Below are positions 17,713 to 27,329 of a DNA stretch of 64,000 bases, one piece after another. Positions within the stretch are counted from its first letter, which is position 1, and each line of letters begins with the position of its first letter. A program made the translations under genes and the position numbers. The notes below the pieces were generated by a model. It did not search any database and had not been told where the DNA came from. It was given only the letters and a program-made list of their open reading frames with translations. Source of the stretch: Streptomyces netropsis (GTDB lineage: Bacteria; Actinomycetota; Actinomycetes; Streptomycetales; Streptomycetaceae); contig NZ_JACHJG010000008.1 in assembly GCF_014203545.1 (NCBI RefSeq), positions 301,934 to 365,933 on the forward strand, given 5' to 3'.

Positions 17713-17735
17713 CCTCGCGACTCCATGTCGCGAGG
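17713..17735. repeat. Perfect 9-bp inverted repeat upstream of the CIS operon
   Basis: CCTCGCGAC (17713-17721), five-base spacer TCCAT, then GTCGCGAGG (17727-17735). It could be an operator for a regulator of the CIS operon, or a leader hairpin if transcription starts further right. Confidence 0.75.
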
Positions 17736-18334
17736 GACTCAAGCACCCGCTTGGGACTCCTGGTGCCTCTGCGCGTGCCCATCATGAGCGGAACTCGAAG
17801 CATGCGTCAAGATCTGAAAAGAATCTGCATTTTCTTCAAGTGCGCTTCCCCATAGATCAGTTGGGAAATGATCTACACCCCTGCAAGCCTGATCCACGGA
17901 TGCGGAGAATTGAATTCCGATCCGGGGCGCGCCGCGCCGCGCATAAAGCGGCCGAGTCCGGTGGAAAGCAGCCGGTCAGCCGACGCGAGCGGGGCGGGTG
18001 GCGCGAGCGGGGTGCGGGTGACCGATGCCCACCGCGTCGAGCCGACCGTTCCCGCCCACACCGCGACGTACACTGCAGTGGTGTCGGGCAGGTCCCTGCT
18101 CCGCCCGGCCACCTGTTCGCCCCCTCCCCAGCCGGACCGGATGATCCGGCCACTCGGGTTTCAGCCGCCCCGGGAATCGGGGGCCGGTCCCGTCGACGGG
18201 TCGCATGCCGCAGCCCGTGCGGCAGTGGACAGGTAGCGAAGCCCTGCCGGTCCGGCCCAAGGCTCGCACGCAGATATCCCCCCTGCGGGGCCCGCTCTCC
18301 TTCACCCGTAGCACCGCCGGCGCCCGGCTCCCTC

Positions 18335-18354
18335 CGCACGTGCCCCGCACGTGC
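18335..18354. repeat. Duplicated palindrome CGCACGTGC, one helical turn apart
   Basis: CGCACGTGC occurs at 18335-18343 and again at 18346-18354, each holding the perfect palindrome GCACGTGC. The centres are 11 bp apart, the spacing expected for two regulator dimers on one face of DNA. It lies about 150 bp before the Mur ligase start. Confidence 0.6.
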
Positions 18355-18499
18355 GCCGAGAGGCCGCATCCGGCGGTCAGTACGTTTCCCGGCGTCGCCG
18401 GGCCACGGCCACCCATGCGGTTTCCGGATCACCGTCAGCCCTGCCATCAGGCCGGGCCCCGCGCGCGGTGCGCCGTCGGCCGCCTCCAAGGGGACAGTC

Positions 18500-19975
18500 A
18501 TGAAACTGAGCGCACTGCTCGACGGACACCACCACCACGTACTCCAGGGAGACCCGGGAACGCCGATCAGCGCGGGGATGACCTTCGATGCCGCCCAGGT
18601 CGCGCCCGGGTCGCTCTACATCGCGGTCCCCGGCCACGAGGGCGGCGGCCCGGGCCTCGTCGAACGAGCGCTGCGACAGGGAGCGGTGGCCGTCCTGACC
18701 GAAGACGACACTCCGTTGCCTGCTCCGGGGCCACCCGCGCGGGTGTGCGTGGTGCGGGTGGCGGACATCCGGGCGGCCACCGCGGTCGCCGCCTCCCGCT
18801 ATCACGGCGACCCCGGCCGGGCCATGGACGTCGTGGCTATCACGGGAACGAACGGCAAGACGTCCGTCTCGTTCATGGTGGAGTCGGTTCTGCGGATCGC
18901 CGAAGGCGCGGAGGTGGGCGTCATCGGCACTTCGGGCAGCCGGATCGGCGGGCAGGACATTCCGATGCCACGAACGGTGCTGACCACGCCGCAGTCGCCG
19001 GACCTCCAGTATCTCCTGGGCCACATGCGCGACCGGCACGCGAGCAGCGTGGTTCTGGAAGCCACGTCCATGGGTCTGCTGGAGCGGCGGCTGGACCAGG
19101 CGTTCATCGACGTCGGTGTCTTCACCAACCTGACCCAGGACCACCTCGACGACCACGGAACCATGGAGAACTACAAGAACGCGAAACTCAGCCTCTTCAA
19201 GGGGCTGTGCGACCGGGCGGTCGTCAACGCCGACGACCCCGTCGGCTCCGGGATCCACGCCCTCATGCCCGGCGCCGTGACCACGTACGGCCTGGACACT
19301 CCGGCCGACTACCGGGCGACCGACCTCTTCGTGGACGCCGCCGGCAGCCGGTTCACGCTCCACCACGACGGCCGCAAATACCCGGCGGCCATCCCCGTAC
19401 CCGGCCGCTTCTCGATCGCCAACGCACTGGCGGCCCTGGCTGCCTGCCATCTGCTCGGCCACGACCTCCCGGCCCTCGTCGGCGCCCTGGACCGGATGCC
19501 GACCGCCCCCGGCCGGTTCGAGCGCTACACCACCCCACGCGGCATCCGCGTGATCGTCGATTACGCACACTCGCCGGACTCCCTGGAGAAGGTCCTCACC
19601 ACCGTCCGCGGCTTCGCCACCGGCCGGGTGATCACCGTCTTCGGCTGCGGCGGGGACCGCGACGCCACCAAGCGGGCCCCCATGGGCAAGATCGCCGGTG
19701 ACCACTCGGACCTCTGCGTCCTCACGTCGGACAACCCGCGCGGCGAAGACCCCGAAGCCGTCCTGGACCAGATCGCCCCCGGCCTCGCCGCCACCGGAAC
19801 GCCCTTCCACCGGGTGGCCGACCGCCGCACGGCGATCCACTGCGCGCTGTCCGCCGCACAACCCGGCGACATCGTGCTCGTCGCGGGAAAGGGCAGTGAG
19901 CCGTACCAGATCACCGGCGACCGGCTGCTGCCCTTCCACGACATGACGGTGGTCCGCGAGCTCGCCGAGCGGTGA
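18500..19975 (+). CDS. MurE-type UDP-N-acetylmuramyl-tripeptide synthetase paralogue
   Basis: 491 residues from ATG 18500 with AAGGGGACAGTC upstream. All MurE parts are visible: N-terminal UDP-binding domain, P-loop TGTNGKTS at 115-122, VVLEATSMGL, FTNLTQDHLDDHG, the lysine-containing NYKNAKLSLF, IVDYAHSPDSLEKVL, GCGGDRDATKR, and DNPR at 411-414, the signature of meso-diaminopimelate-specific enzymes. It would add an amino acid to UDP-MurNAc-dipeptide. There is no dcw cluster around it, so it is probably a second copy rather than the housekeeping gene; substrate could differ. Confidence 0.88.
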   Translation: MKLSALLDGHHHHVLQGDPGTPISAGMTFDAAQVAPGSLYIAVPGHEGGGPGLVERALRQGAVAVLTEDDTPLPAPGPPARVCVVRVADIRAATAVAASRYHGDPGRAMDVVAITGTNGKTSVSFMVESVLRIAEGAEVGVIGTSGSRIGGQDIPMPRTVLTTPQSPDLQYLLGHMRDRHASSVVLEATSMGLLERRLDQAFIDVGVFTNLTQDHLDDHGTMENYKNAKLSLFKGLCDRAVVNADDPVGSGIHALMPGAVTTYGLDTPADYRATDLFVDAAGSRFTLHHDGRKYPAAIPVPGRFSIANALAALAACHLLGHDLPALVGALDRMPTAPGRFERYTTPRGIRVIVDYAHSPDSLEKVLTTVRGFATGRVITVFGCGGDRDATKRAPMGKIAGDHSDLCVLTSDNPRGEDPEAVLDQIAPGLAATGTPFHRVADRRTAIHCALSAAQPGDIVLVAGKGSEPYQITGDRLLPFHDMTVVRELAER

Positions 19976-20017
19976 CAACCGTCCCGGTGGAGGCCCGCCC
20001 ACCATGGCGGCTGCCTG

Positions 20018-20701
20018 CTATCGGCAGATCCGCTCGGCGAGTTCCGTCGGGCGGCTCAGGGCGAGGAGATGCCCACCGGGCATCTCCTCGACGGCGATGC
20101 CCAGTCGCTCCTGGGCGATGCGCCGTTGGAAGTCGAGGGGGAAGAACCGGTCCTCGCGCCCCTGGAGGAAGCGGGTGGGAACGTCCGGCCACCCGCCCAG
20201 AGGCCAGGGCTGGCCGAAGAGGGCCTCCGACGGCCCGGCCTCGCCCTGCGCCAGGGCCTCTTCGGTCACGTCCTGCGGTACGTCGTGGAAGAAGTCGGCC
20301 AGCAGGTCGAAGTCCGCGTCCGGGTCCCGGCCCTGCCGGGCCGCGAAAGCCGCGCGGGCCCCGGCCTGGCCGGTGTTCGCCCACCACTCCCCCGCGGTCT
20401 CCCCGGGGGCCGGCACCATCGCGTTGACGAGGACCAGTCCGTCGACGGGAGTGCTGTCGCAGACGAGCGGAGCGATGAATCCGGCCAGCGACTGCGCTAC
20501 GAGGACGAGGTCGTCGGCGCGCTCGCGGCCGTCGCCGATCGCCCGCACCACGGCGTCGGTGTACTCGGCGAGGCCGGCGGAGTTGTCCTGCGGCAGATCG
20601 ACGGCCACCACCTCATGGCCCCGCCCACGCAGCTCGGGCACGACCAAGTGCCAGTACCACGCGCGGCCGTCGGCGCCGGGGATGAGTACGTATGTCGCCA
20701 T
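20018..20701 (-). CDS. Alpha/beta hydrolase (salicylate-esterase-like)
   Basis: 227 residues from ATG 20701 with a GGAGAG ribosome site. Pattern TYVLIPGADGRAWYWHLV...LRGRGHEVVAVDLP is that of small plant-type esterase/hydrolases. The nucleophile is probably the Ser of LVAQSLAGF near residue 74; DFQRRIAQ and a late GGHLLALS supply the expected His. No signal peptide. Convergent with the Mur ligase gene (42 nt apart). Substrate unknown. Confidence 0.8.
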   Translation of the reverse strand: MATYVLIPGADGRAWYWHLVVPELRGRGHEVVAVDLPQDNSAGLAEYTDAVVRAIGDGRERADDLVLVAQSLAGFIAPLVCDSTPVDGLVLVNAMVPAPGETAGEWWANTGQAGARAAFAARQGRDPDADFDLLADFFHDVPQDVTEEALAQGEAGPSEALFGQPWPLGGWPDVPTRFLQGREDRFFPLDFQRRIAQERLGIAVEEMPGGHLLALSRPTELAERICR

Positions 20702-20785
20702 GCGGCTCTCCTCACGAGCTCGGAAGCCCATCGTCGCCCCGGCCCCCGGAAGCCGCACGCTTGCCACGGCCTCCGCGGCCACGCG

Positions 20786-21886
20786 TCAGGGGCTGACCGC
20801 GAGCACGATGTAAGCCGCCAGCAAGGAGAGGTGCACGCCGCCCTGCAGCGGAGTCGCGCGGCCCGGGATCACTGTCAGGGTGCCGACGGCGACCGTCAGG
20901 GCCAGCAGCACCATGTGGGTCGCGCCCAGGCCGAGCACGAGCGGACCCTCCAGCCAGATCGAGGCCACCGCGACGGCGGGAATGGTCAGGCCGATGCTGG
21001 CCATGGCCGAACCGAGACCGAGGTTGAGACTGGTCTGGACGCGGTCGCGGCGGGCCGCGCGCAGGGCCGCGATCGTCTCGGGGAGCAGGACCAGCAACGC
21101 GATGACGACCCCGACGACCGAGGCGGGCAGCCCGGCGGCGGCCACCCCGGACTCGATCGTCGGGGACACGCCCTTGGCCAGGCCGACCACCGCGAGCAAG
21201 GCGACGGCGAGCAGCCCGAGGCTGGTGAGGGCGACCTTGGCCGAGGGCGGATCGGCATGGTCGTCGGCATCGATGACCACGCCTTCGGCCGTCACCGGCA
21301 GGAAGTAGTCGCGGTGCCGCACGGTCTGGGTCGCCACGAACAGTCCGTACAGGATCAGCGCGGCGAGCGCGGCGAAGACCAGCTGGGCCGAGGAGAACCG
21401 CGGCCCCGGGGTGCTCGTCGTGAAGGTCGGCAGGACCAGGCTCAGCCCCGCCAGTGTCGCCACGGTCCCGAAGGCGGCGCCGGTGCCCTCGGCGTTGAAC
21501 ACCGCCACCCGGCGTCTGAGCGCACACACCAGCAGCGACAGGCCCACGATGCCGTTGCATGTGATCATGACGGCGGCGAAGACGGTGTCGCGGGCGAGGG
21601 AGCTGCTCTTCTCGCCGCCGTCGGCCATCAGGGTCACGATGAGGGCCACTTCGATGATGGTCACCGCGACGGCCAGGACCAGCGATCCGAAGGGTTCGCC
21701 GACTCGGTGCGCGATCACCTCCGCATGGTGCACCGCGGAGAGCACCGCACCGGCCAGACAGCAGCTCACCAGCGCCACCATCCCGGCGGACAGTGACCGC
21801 CCCCAGGTCAGGGCGAGTACGAGGGCGGCCAGGGCAGGCACGACGAAGGGCCAGCGCACAGCGAGCAAGCGGAGCTGATGGTTCAT
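20786..21886 (-). CDS. chaA: Calcium/proton antiporter of the CaCA family (ChaA-like)
   Basis: 366 residues with about eleven hydrophobic segments. The two inverted alpha-repeats of the CaCA family are clear: GEPFGSLVLAVAVTIIEVALI near residues 63-83 (partly given) and LPETIAALRAARRDRVQ with SMASIGLTIPAVA later. It would export Ca2+ (or Na+/K+) in exchange for protons across the inner membrane. Stands alone on the minus strand; 84 nt upstream of the hydrolase start. Confidence 0.85.
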   Translation of the reverse strand: MNHQLRLLAVRWPFVVPALAALVLALTWGRSLSAGMVALVSCCLAGAVLSAVHHAEVIAHRVGEPFGSLVLAVAVTIIEVALIVTLMADGGEKSSSLARDTVFAAVMITCNGIVGLSLLVCALRRRVAVFNAEGTGAAFGTVATLAGLSLVLPTFTTSTPGPRFSSAQLVFAALAALILYGLFVATQTVRHRDYFLPVTAEGVVIDADDHADPPSAKVALTSLGLLAVALLAVVGLAKGVSPTIESGVAAAGLPASVVGVVIALLVLLPETIAALRAARRDRVQTSLNLGLGSAMASIGLTIPAVAVASIWLEGPLVLGLGATHMVLLALTVAVGTLTVIPGRATPLQGGVHLSLLAAYIVLAVSP

Positions 21887-21982
21887 ACGTCAAGCTTCGC
21901 AGATGGCCAGGAAAATCCGTTTCACCCGTGTTGCCGCAATAGGTCAGACACTCCGGCGCCTTGCCCGGCCACCGGGCGACCG

Positions 21983-23371
21983 TCAGGCCGCCTCGGCCTC
22001 CCGGGCGGTCTTGGTCCAGCCCGTCTGACCGCGGATCATGCGGAACAAGGCACTCCAGGCACAGAGGAACGACATGTAGTTCATGACGACGAAGGAGTGC
22101 CCGAGCACCAGGGCCCGCCCCACACCCACGGCCCTGTCCCGGCGCAGATACGTCCAGGACGTGGCGAGCGCGGGCGCGAAGGTGAGCAGGTACCAGGCAG
22201 TCAGGTTGGCCGGCCACTTCAGCCAGGTCGCGTTGACGGCGGCGACCCGCCGACCGTGCAGCACCAGCACATTGGGGCTGCGGATGAACCAGATCAGGCA
22301 GTACTGGAAGAGGATCGACCAGGGCAGGTCCAGCACCCAGGGGACCAGCAGGTAGGAGAACATCTCCAGGGCGGCCAGGTGCCGCATCCGGGGCGCCCGC
22401 CATATCTCGCCCATCCGCCGGATCGCCGTCATGTGGCCCTGGTACCAGCGAGTCCGCTGCCGGACGAGCCGTCGCAGATCGCTGACACCCTGCTGGTCCA
22501 CGGAGGCATGGGCGGTGGTGCGCAGTCGCCACCCCCGTGCGGCGAGGCTGATGGCCAGGTCCAGATCCTCGGTCAGCGATCGTGACCAGGGGCGGTCCCC
22601 CAGGCCGTCCAGGGCGGAGAGCCGGGTGAACTGTCCATTGCCGCCGAGGCTGACGGTCGACGTGAGGTTGCGGCCGAACTGGGTGACCGCGGCCATCGCC
22701 CAGAACTGGTAGTCCTGAAACCACGTCAGGAAGTTTCCGCGGCGGTTACGGATGCGCACACCGAGCTGCACGCCGCCGACGCGGGGGTCGTCGAAGAGCG
22801 GCAGGACGTGGCTCAGCGCCCGGTCCGACAGACGGCCGTCCGCGTCCATCACGCACACGACCACCTCGCCGGGGTCCTGGCCGCGCGCCGCGACGCTCTC
22901 GCGGATCCGCCGGATCCCGTGGTTGAGGGCTTCGCCCTTGCCTTGCCGGGCGTTCGGCAGCTCCCGGCGCAGCACGACCGCCTCGCCCGGCCGCCCCGCC
23001 GCCCGCGCCTCCTCGCCGGCCCGCTCGGCCTCCTGCCCGGTGGCGTCGTCCGAGCCGTCGTCGATGACCACGACCGTGGTACGCGGGCCGAGCAGCCCGG
23101 TGACCGTCGTGCCGATCACGGACTCCTCGTTGAGGCACGGGATGAGGGCGTACAGATGCCGGCGGTCACGGCGGCCCAGATGCGGACTGCCGTAGACGGT
23201 GTCGCCCTGGACCCGTAACGCGGCTTTCTGACGGCGCAGTTCGATGAGCCCCGCACCCATGGCGAGGGCGAGGTAGCCCGCGGACATGCCGATGACGGCA
23301 AGGCCGATCGTGTCAACGGCCTTCAGCAGCCTGTGTCTCACCGGCGGGCCTCCCACTTCTGACGTCGCCAT
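21983..23371 (-). CDS. Family 2 processive-type membrane glycosyltransferase
   Basis: 462 residues. An N-terminal membrane helix (about 20-45) is followed by a GT2 domain with LIPCLNEE at 76-83, DDGSDD at 104-109, DADG at 176-179, TEDLD at 267-271 and QRTRW at 305-309, i.e. the D,D,D,QxxRW set of processive synthases such as cellulose or hyaluronan synthase. Four or more membrane helices follow. Likely makes a beta-linked surface glycan. Start overlaps the end of the small membrane protein gene by 34 nt. Sugar specificity unknown. Confidence 0.88.
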   Translation of the reverse strand: MATSEVGGPPVRHRLLKAVDTIGLAVIGMSAGYLALAMGAGLIELRRQKAALRVQGDTVYGSPHLGRRDRRHLYALIPCLNEESVIGTTVTGLLGPRTTVVVIDDGSDDATGQEAERAGEEARAAGRPGEAVVLRRELPNARQGKGEALNHGIRRIRESVAARGQDPGEVVVCVMDADGRLSDRALSHVLPLFDDPRVGGVQLGVRIRNRRGNFLTWFQDYQFWAMAAVTQFGRNLTSTVSLGGNGQFTRLSALDGLGDRPWSRSLTEDLDLAISLAARGWRLRTTAHASVDQQGVSDLRRLVRQRTRWYQGHMTAIRRMGEIWRAPRMRHLAALEMFSYLLVPWVLDLPWSILFQYCLIWFIRSPNVLVLHGRRVAAVNATWLKWPANLTAWYLLTFAPALATSWTYLRRDRAVGVGRALVLGHSFVVMNYMSFLCAWSALFRMIRGQTGWTKTAREAEAA

Positions 23372-23634
23372 GAGGGCGGCCCTACAGGGACTGCGGGAGC
23401 CGAGTACGGGGGCGCGGGTACCACAGAAAGGTCGTTGCCCTTCTCCGGGGCGGGTTCAGCCATCCAGACGCTCCCGGTGATGCGACGCTGTATCTCCCGC
23501 CCCAGGACGAAGCCCAAGGGCAGCGCTGCCGCACCGATCGCCGCCAGGAGTGCGCCGCGACCGGGCGCGCCGCCTCCCCCGACACGGGTGGCCGCCATGC
23601 CGCCGACCAGCGGCCAGGTGAATCCCGTGTACAT
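23338..23634 (-). CDS. Small membrane protein coupled to the glycosyltransferase
   Basis: 98 residues from ATG 23634 with GGAGGTG upstream. One or two hydrophobic segments (FTWPLVGGMAA; LLAAIGAAALPLGFVLG) followed by a Pro-rich cytoplasmic-type tail. The stop lies inside the start of the glycosyltransferase gene, so the two are co-translated. Probably a partner of the glycosyltransferase; no family recognised. Confidence 0.65.
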   Translation of the reverse strand: MYTGFTWPLVGGMAATRVGGGGAPGRGALLAAIGAAALPLGFVLGREIQRRITGSVWMAEPAPEKGNDLSVVPAPPYSAPAVPVGPPSWRRQKWEARR

Positions 23635-24090
23635 AGTGCGGCGGCACCTCCGGGCACCAATGGGCGCATCCTCTGCGCAGGGGGGAAGAGAGTCCGACCA
23701 CTCTCGCCCAGGAAAGGGCCGGTGACCAGACCCCACCACAACGCCTATAGGGCACCGGAGGGCAGTTTCGCGCCGACCCCGGAGGTATCCGGATTCCCCG
23801 CCCGCCAGGCACACCAAGGGGTTTCCGCCCGGTAAATACGGACACGGTGCGGATCCGGCCAATCACGCCGAATCGAGCCCGTTGCACGCCGCGCGCGCGA
23901 GCAGTTAACTTCATCGGCGGACCGCACTCCACACCATGAGTGACAGGTATCCATTTCAACTTCCCTGCCTTTGCCCGGCCTTCAGCACTGCTAAGCGAGG
24001 GCGGTGGATTCTGTGCGCCATCCTTCCTTCGGGCTGCCATCCTGACGGGCCGCTCTTTTTCACGCCGCGACGGACGGAGAGCTTGGGACG
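23635..24090. promoter_or_regulatory. Intergenic stretch, nothing recognised
   Basis: About 450 bases of lower-GC sequence. It should contain the promoter of the leftward glycosyltransferase pair. Open frames on both strands here lack coding character. No clear repeat or RNA was seen. Confidence 0.5.
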
Positions 24091-24910
24091 TTGAACGGCC
24101 GACAGCACACCACAAAGGTCGTGGGCACCCGGCCGGAGGCCATCGCCCCCCTGCCGGCCTCCCCGGAATCGAATCGGCAGACGTGGAGGGATCCGGCTCT
24201 CCTCAAGACCGGCCGACATGGTGAGGCGATCCGGAATGCACTCTCCTGCTTCCGGCTGCGTGTGTCGGTGGCCCACGTGGTCGTCGCCCAGGGCGTGACG
24301 GGCCGGCGGATACCGGCGACCGGCACCGTGATCGGACCGGTCGGTAGCATGAGTCGGCGACCGCCCGATACGATTCCGATTCACATTAAATCGAACGGAA
24401 TTCCGCCCGCGCTCGTTCCGGTGGCCGCGCACCGACGAAACCGGATGGTTTCGATCCGGCGCACCGTCCGGACGACGGCAGGACTTGGCCGTCAGCGCCC
24501 GGAATTCACCTTTGCGGTGGCAAGTCACCCGAGCTCGTTGGTCCGCACCACGAGCGAGGAGGCCTCGCACGGACACCCCCCGAGCTCACCTCCCGAATCC
24601 TATTCCGCACGGCGCCTTCGCTCCGGTGCCCGCCCGCTCCATTTCAGCCATCACGAACCCGGGCGGAATTCAGGAGGAGGCTGCCGTCCTCGGCGTACTG
24701 GTCCTGGTGCCCCACTGCCGACACCGAACGGACGGATCACGTCCAATTCGACCTCACCCGACTCGTGGGTACCCGTGGTCCGAAGATCTCCGCTGCCGCT
24801 CAAAAGGAATTCGCGGACACGGGAGGGATATCGGGTGCGACGAATCAACCCCACTCGCAGTGCAATCCCCGCAGGGGCGGACGGGCGGCCCATGCCCGTA
24901 GCCGCACCCG
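24091..24910 (+). pseudogene. wecB: Decayed UDP-N-acetylglucosamine 2-epimerase gene
   Basis: Stretches of the same protein as the intact epimerase at 29753-30943 can be read in order but in different frames: VVGTRPEAIAPLP, TGRHGEAIRNALSCF, VAHVVVAQG, RRIPATGTVIGPV, LVPVAAHRRNRM...IRR, EFTFAVASH, then ITNPGGIQEEAAVLGVLVLV and AAAQKEF near the end. The conserved GTRPEA, HGE, AHRR and GGIQEEA are still visible. Several frameshifts and a deleted middle part remove any intact reading frame. Lies directly upstream of NHL gene A, just as the intact epimerase lies upstream of an NHL remnant. Confidence 0.85.
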
Positions 24911-25004
24911 GCACGGTAGGCCGACGACCCAAGCCATCGGCCGTCGGTCCGTCTCCCTGCCGCTGAGCGCTCAAGTCACCGACCAGAGACAGGAGCACCG
25001 ACTC

Positions 25005-27311
25005 ATGGCAACCACGAGCAGCGCCGGAACCGGCCCGCAACCCGCGGGTATAGCCGAAGGCGCCATCGCCACGGTGGCGGGCAACGGCGCGGCCGGGTAC
25101 GTCTCCGACGGCGGGCCGGGCGCACTGACCAGGCTCAACTATCCCGAAGGCGTGGCCGTCGACAAGAACGGCAACCTGTACTTCGCCGACCGGCTCAACA
25201 ACCGGGTCCGCAAGGTCGCACCCAGCGGCATCATCACCACGGTCGCGGGCAACGGCGAGGCCGGGTACGTCTCCGACGGCGGACCCGCCATCGCCACCCG
25301 GCTCCACCAGCCCGTGGACGTGGCGGTCGACGACGCGGGCAACGTCTACTTCCCGGACATCTACAACCAGCGGGTGCGCAAGGTGTCGCCGAGCGGCATC
25401 ATCACCACGGTCGCGGGCAACGGCGAGGCCGGGTACGTCTCCGACGGCGGACCCGCCATCGCCACCCGGCTCCACCACCCGCACGGGGTGGCCCTGGACC
25501 GCGAGGGCAACCTCTACATCAGTGAGTGGGACGGTCACCGCGTCCGGAAGGTGAACCGGAGCGGCATCATCACCACCGTCGCAGGCAATGGCACCGCCGG
25601 GTACGTCTCCGACGGCGGACCCGCCATCGCCACCCGGCTCCACTACCCCGACGGGCTGGCCTTCGACCGCGAGGGCAACCTCTACATCGCGGAGCACGGC
25701 AACCACCGGGTCCGCAAGGTCACCCCCAGCGGCATCATCACCACGGTCGCGGGCAACGGCACCGCCGGGTTCGTCTCGGACGGCGGTCCGGCCATCGCCA
25801 CCCAGCTCAACTCGCCCCGGAAGGTGGCGGTGGACGAGGCCGGAAACCTCTACATCGCCGACGCGAACAACCACCGCATCCGGCGGGTCGGCCCGGACGG
25901 CATCATCACGACCGTCGCGGGCAACGGCACGGCCGGGTACGTGGACGACGGCGGGCCCGCCGCGGGCACTCGGATCTACTTCCCCCAGGGCGTGGCGCTG
26001 GACCGTGCCGGGAACCTGTACATCGCCGACTACAACAACCATCGCGTTCGCGGCGTCACGGGTGTGGCGCAGCTGACCCCGCCGCTGCCACCGGCCGCCG
26101 ACCTGCACGGAGACGTGGTCAGCCCGTACCGGGTGCAACGCGGTGAGGAGTTCGACGTCGGCGCCCGCGTCGGGAACCGCGGGCCGAACCCGGCCGACGG
26201 CCGGTACGTCACCGTGGTCCTGACTCTGGCCGACGGCCTGCTCGGCGGACCCGGCACCACGGGCCGACGTCTCACCCGCACCTTCACCGGACAGCAACTC
26301 GTTCCCCACCAGGGCACGTTGGACGGTGTCTTCCGGGTCAGTGCACCGGACTCCACACCTCCGGGCCTGTACACCTGCACGCTGGAGATCCAGTACAGCG
26401 GCGACCTCAACCTCAAGGACAACACTTACACGCTCCCGATCACGGTCACGGTGCCCGCACCGGTCGCGGACGAGACGGCGCTGACGATCTACCAGGACAC
26501 CGTCCCCGAGGTCGCGCCCGGCCAACGGACCAGCTTCGACGTGCGCTACACCTCACCCACCGGGCAGCCGGTCAACCCCGGTACGATCACCCAGCGCTTC
26601 ACGGCCCCGACAGGTTTCGCCTTCACCGGGCAGCCCACATACGCCTACTACGAAACCGTTCACGGCATCGTCTCGGGGAATCTCGGTCACCGGATCGAGG
26701 ACGGCGGCCGGACCCTGATCATCACAGCGAACCCGCACGTCAACACCACGACCAGTGACGCCGGCTCGATGATCTACACCATCCCGGTCCAAGCCCTGCC
26801 CGACGCCGCTCCCGGACAGTACGACAACGGCTCGGCCAGCGTCGGCAGGCATACCCCGGTCCAGATCTCCGGCAAGGTCACCGGTGGCTCGCAGGACGAG
26901 AGCGCACTGCGCGTGGTCCAGGCGTCGGTGCCCGCGGCGGCACCGGGCCAGACCACGAAGTTCAACCTCGAGATCCGCTCGCTCAACAACCAGCCGGTCA
27001 ACCCCGGCACCATCGAACAACGCATCACCGCGCCCACCGGGTTCGCATTCACCGGGGGCGCCTCCTACGGCTACTACAACACCAAGCCGTACGTCACCGG
27101 CAACCTCGACACCCGGCTCGAGGACAGCGGCAGGACGCTCGTCATCCGCTCCAACCCCCATCTGAACACCGGGACCACCGACAAGTCCTCCCTCATCCAC
27201 ACCCTCGCCGTCAGGGCACTGCCCACCGCGACACCGGGCACCCAGCCCGACGACGGCAAGGCCGTCATCGGCCGCCTCGCACCCGTACCGCTCTCCGCCC
27301 GCGTCCTCTGA
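25005..27311 (+). CDS. Leaderless NHL beta-propeller protein A with C-terminal repeat modules
   Basis: 768 residues from ATG 25005 with AGGAG at good spacing. No signal peptide or membrane helix. Six NHL repeats of about 56 residues (about 20-360), each with GIITTVAGNG-AGYVSDGGPA and NLYIAD-NHRVRKV, should fold into a six-bladed propeller. A CARDB-like Ig domain follows (about 365-485: NRGPNPADGR, TFTGQQLVP, LEIQYSGDLNLKDN). Two copies of a ~130-residue module come last (about 489-622 and 631-768: DETALTIYQ, QPVNPGTI, APTGFAFTG, NPHVNT, ISGKV). Function unknown; propellers usually bind proteins or glycans. Highly similar to the next gene, so a recent duplication. Confidence 0.85.
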   Translation: MATTSSAGTGPQPAGIAEGAIATVAGNGAAGYVSDGGPGALTRLNYPEGVAVDKNGNLYFADRLNNRVRKVAPSGIITTVAGNGEAGYVSDGGPAIATRLHQPVDVAVDDAGNVYFPDIYNQRVRKVSPSGIITTVAGNGEAGYVSDGGPAIATRLHHPHGVALDREGNLYISEWDGHRVRKVNRSGIITTVAGNGTAGYVSDGGPAIATRLHYPDGLAFDREGNLYIAEHGNHRVRKVTPSGIITTVAGNGTAGFVSDGGPAIATQLNSPRKVAVDEAGNLYIADANNHRIRRVGPDGIITTVAGNGTAGYVDDGGPAAGTRIYFPQGVALDRAGNLYIADYNNHRVRGVTGVAQLTPPLPPAADLHGDVVSPYRVQRGEEFDVGARVGNRGPNPADGRYVTVVLTLADGLLGGPGTTGRRLTRTFTGQQLVPHQGTLDGVFRVSAPDSTPPGLYTCTLEIQYSGDLNLKDNTYTLPITVTVPAPVADETALTIYQDTVPEVAPGQRTSFDVRYTSPTGQPVNPGTITQRFTAPTGFAFTGQPTYAYYETVHGIVSGNLGHRIEDGGRTLIITANPHVNTTTSDAGSMIYTIPVQALPDAAPGQYDNGSASVGRHTPVQISGKVTGGSQDESALRVVQASVPAAAPGQTTKFNLEIRSLNNQPVNPGTIEQRITAPTGFAFTGGASYGYYNTKPYVTGNLDTRLEDSGRTLVIRSNPHLNTGTTDKSSLIHTLAVRALPTATPGTQPDDGKAVIGRLAPVPLSARVL

Positions 27312-27329
27312 CCAGACAGGAGTGCACAC

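Larger units (their letters stand above)
17593..18499. promoter_or_regulatory. Divergent intergenic region between CIS operon and MurE-type gene
   Basis: About 900 bases with no convincing gene. It should carry the promoters of the leftward CIS operon and of the rightward Mur ligase. It is lower in GC near the CIS end than the flanking genes. Two structured elements stand out (listed separately): a perfect 9-bp inverted repeat 121 bp upstream of the sheath start and a duplicated 8-bp palindrome about 150 bp upstream of the ligase start. I could not fix -10/-35 boxes with confidence. Confidence 0.6.

Noticed and set aside
17868..18236. Possible 122-residue plus-strand gene and a 214-residue minus-strand frame in the CIS/Mur divergent region
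   Set aside because: No ribosome site, no recognisable domain, and the region holds palindromes expected of regulatory DNA.
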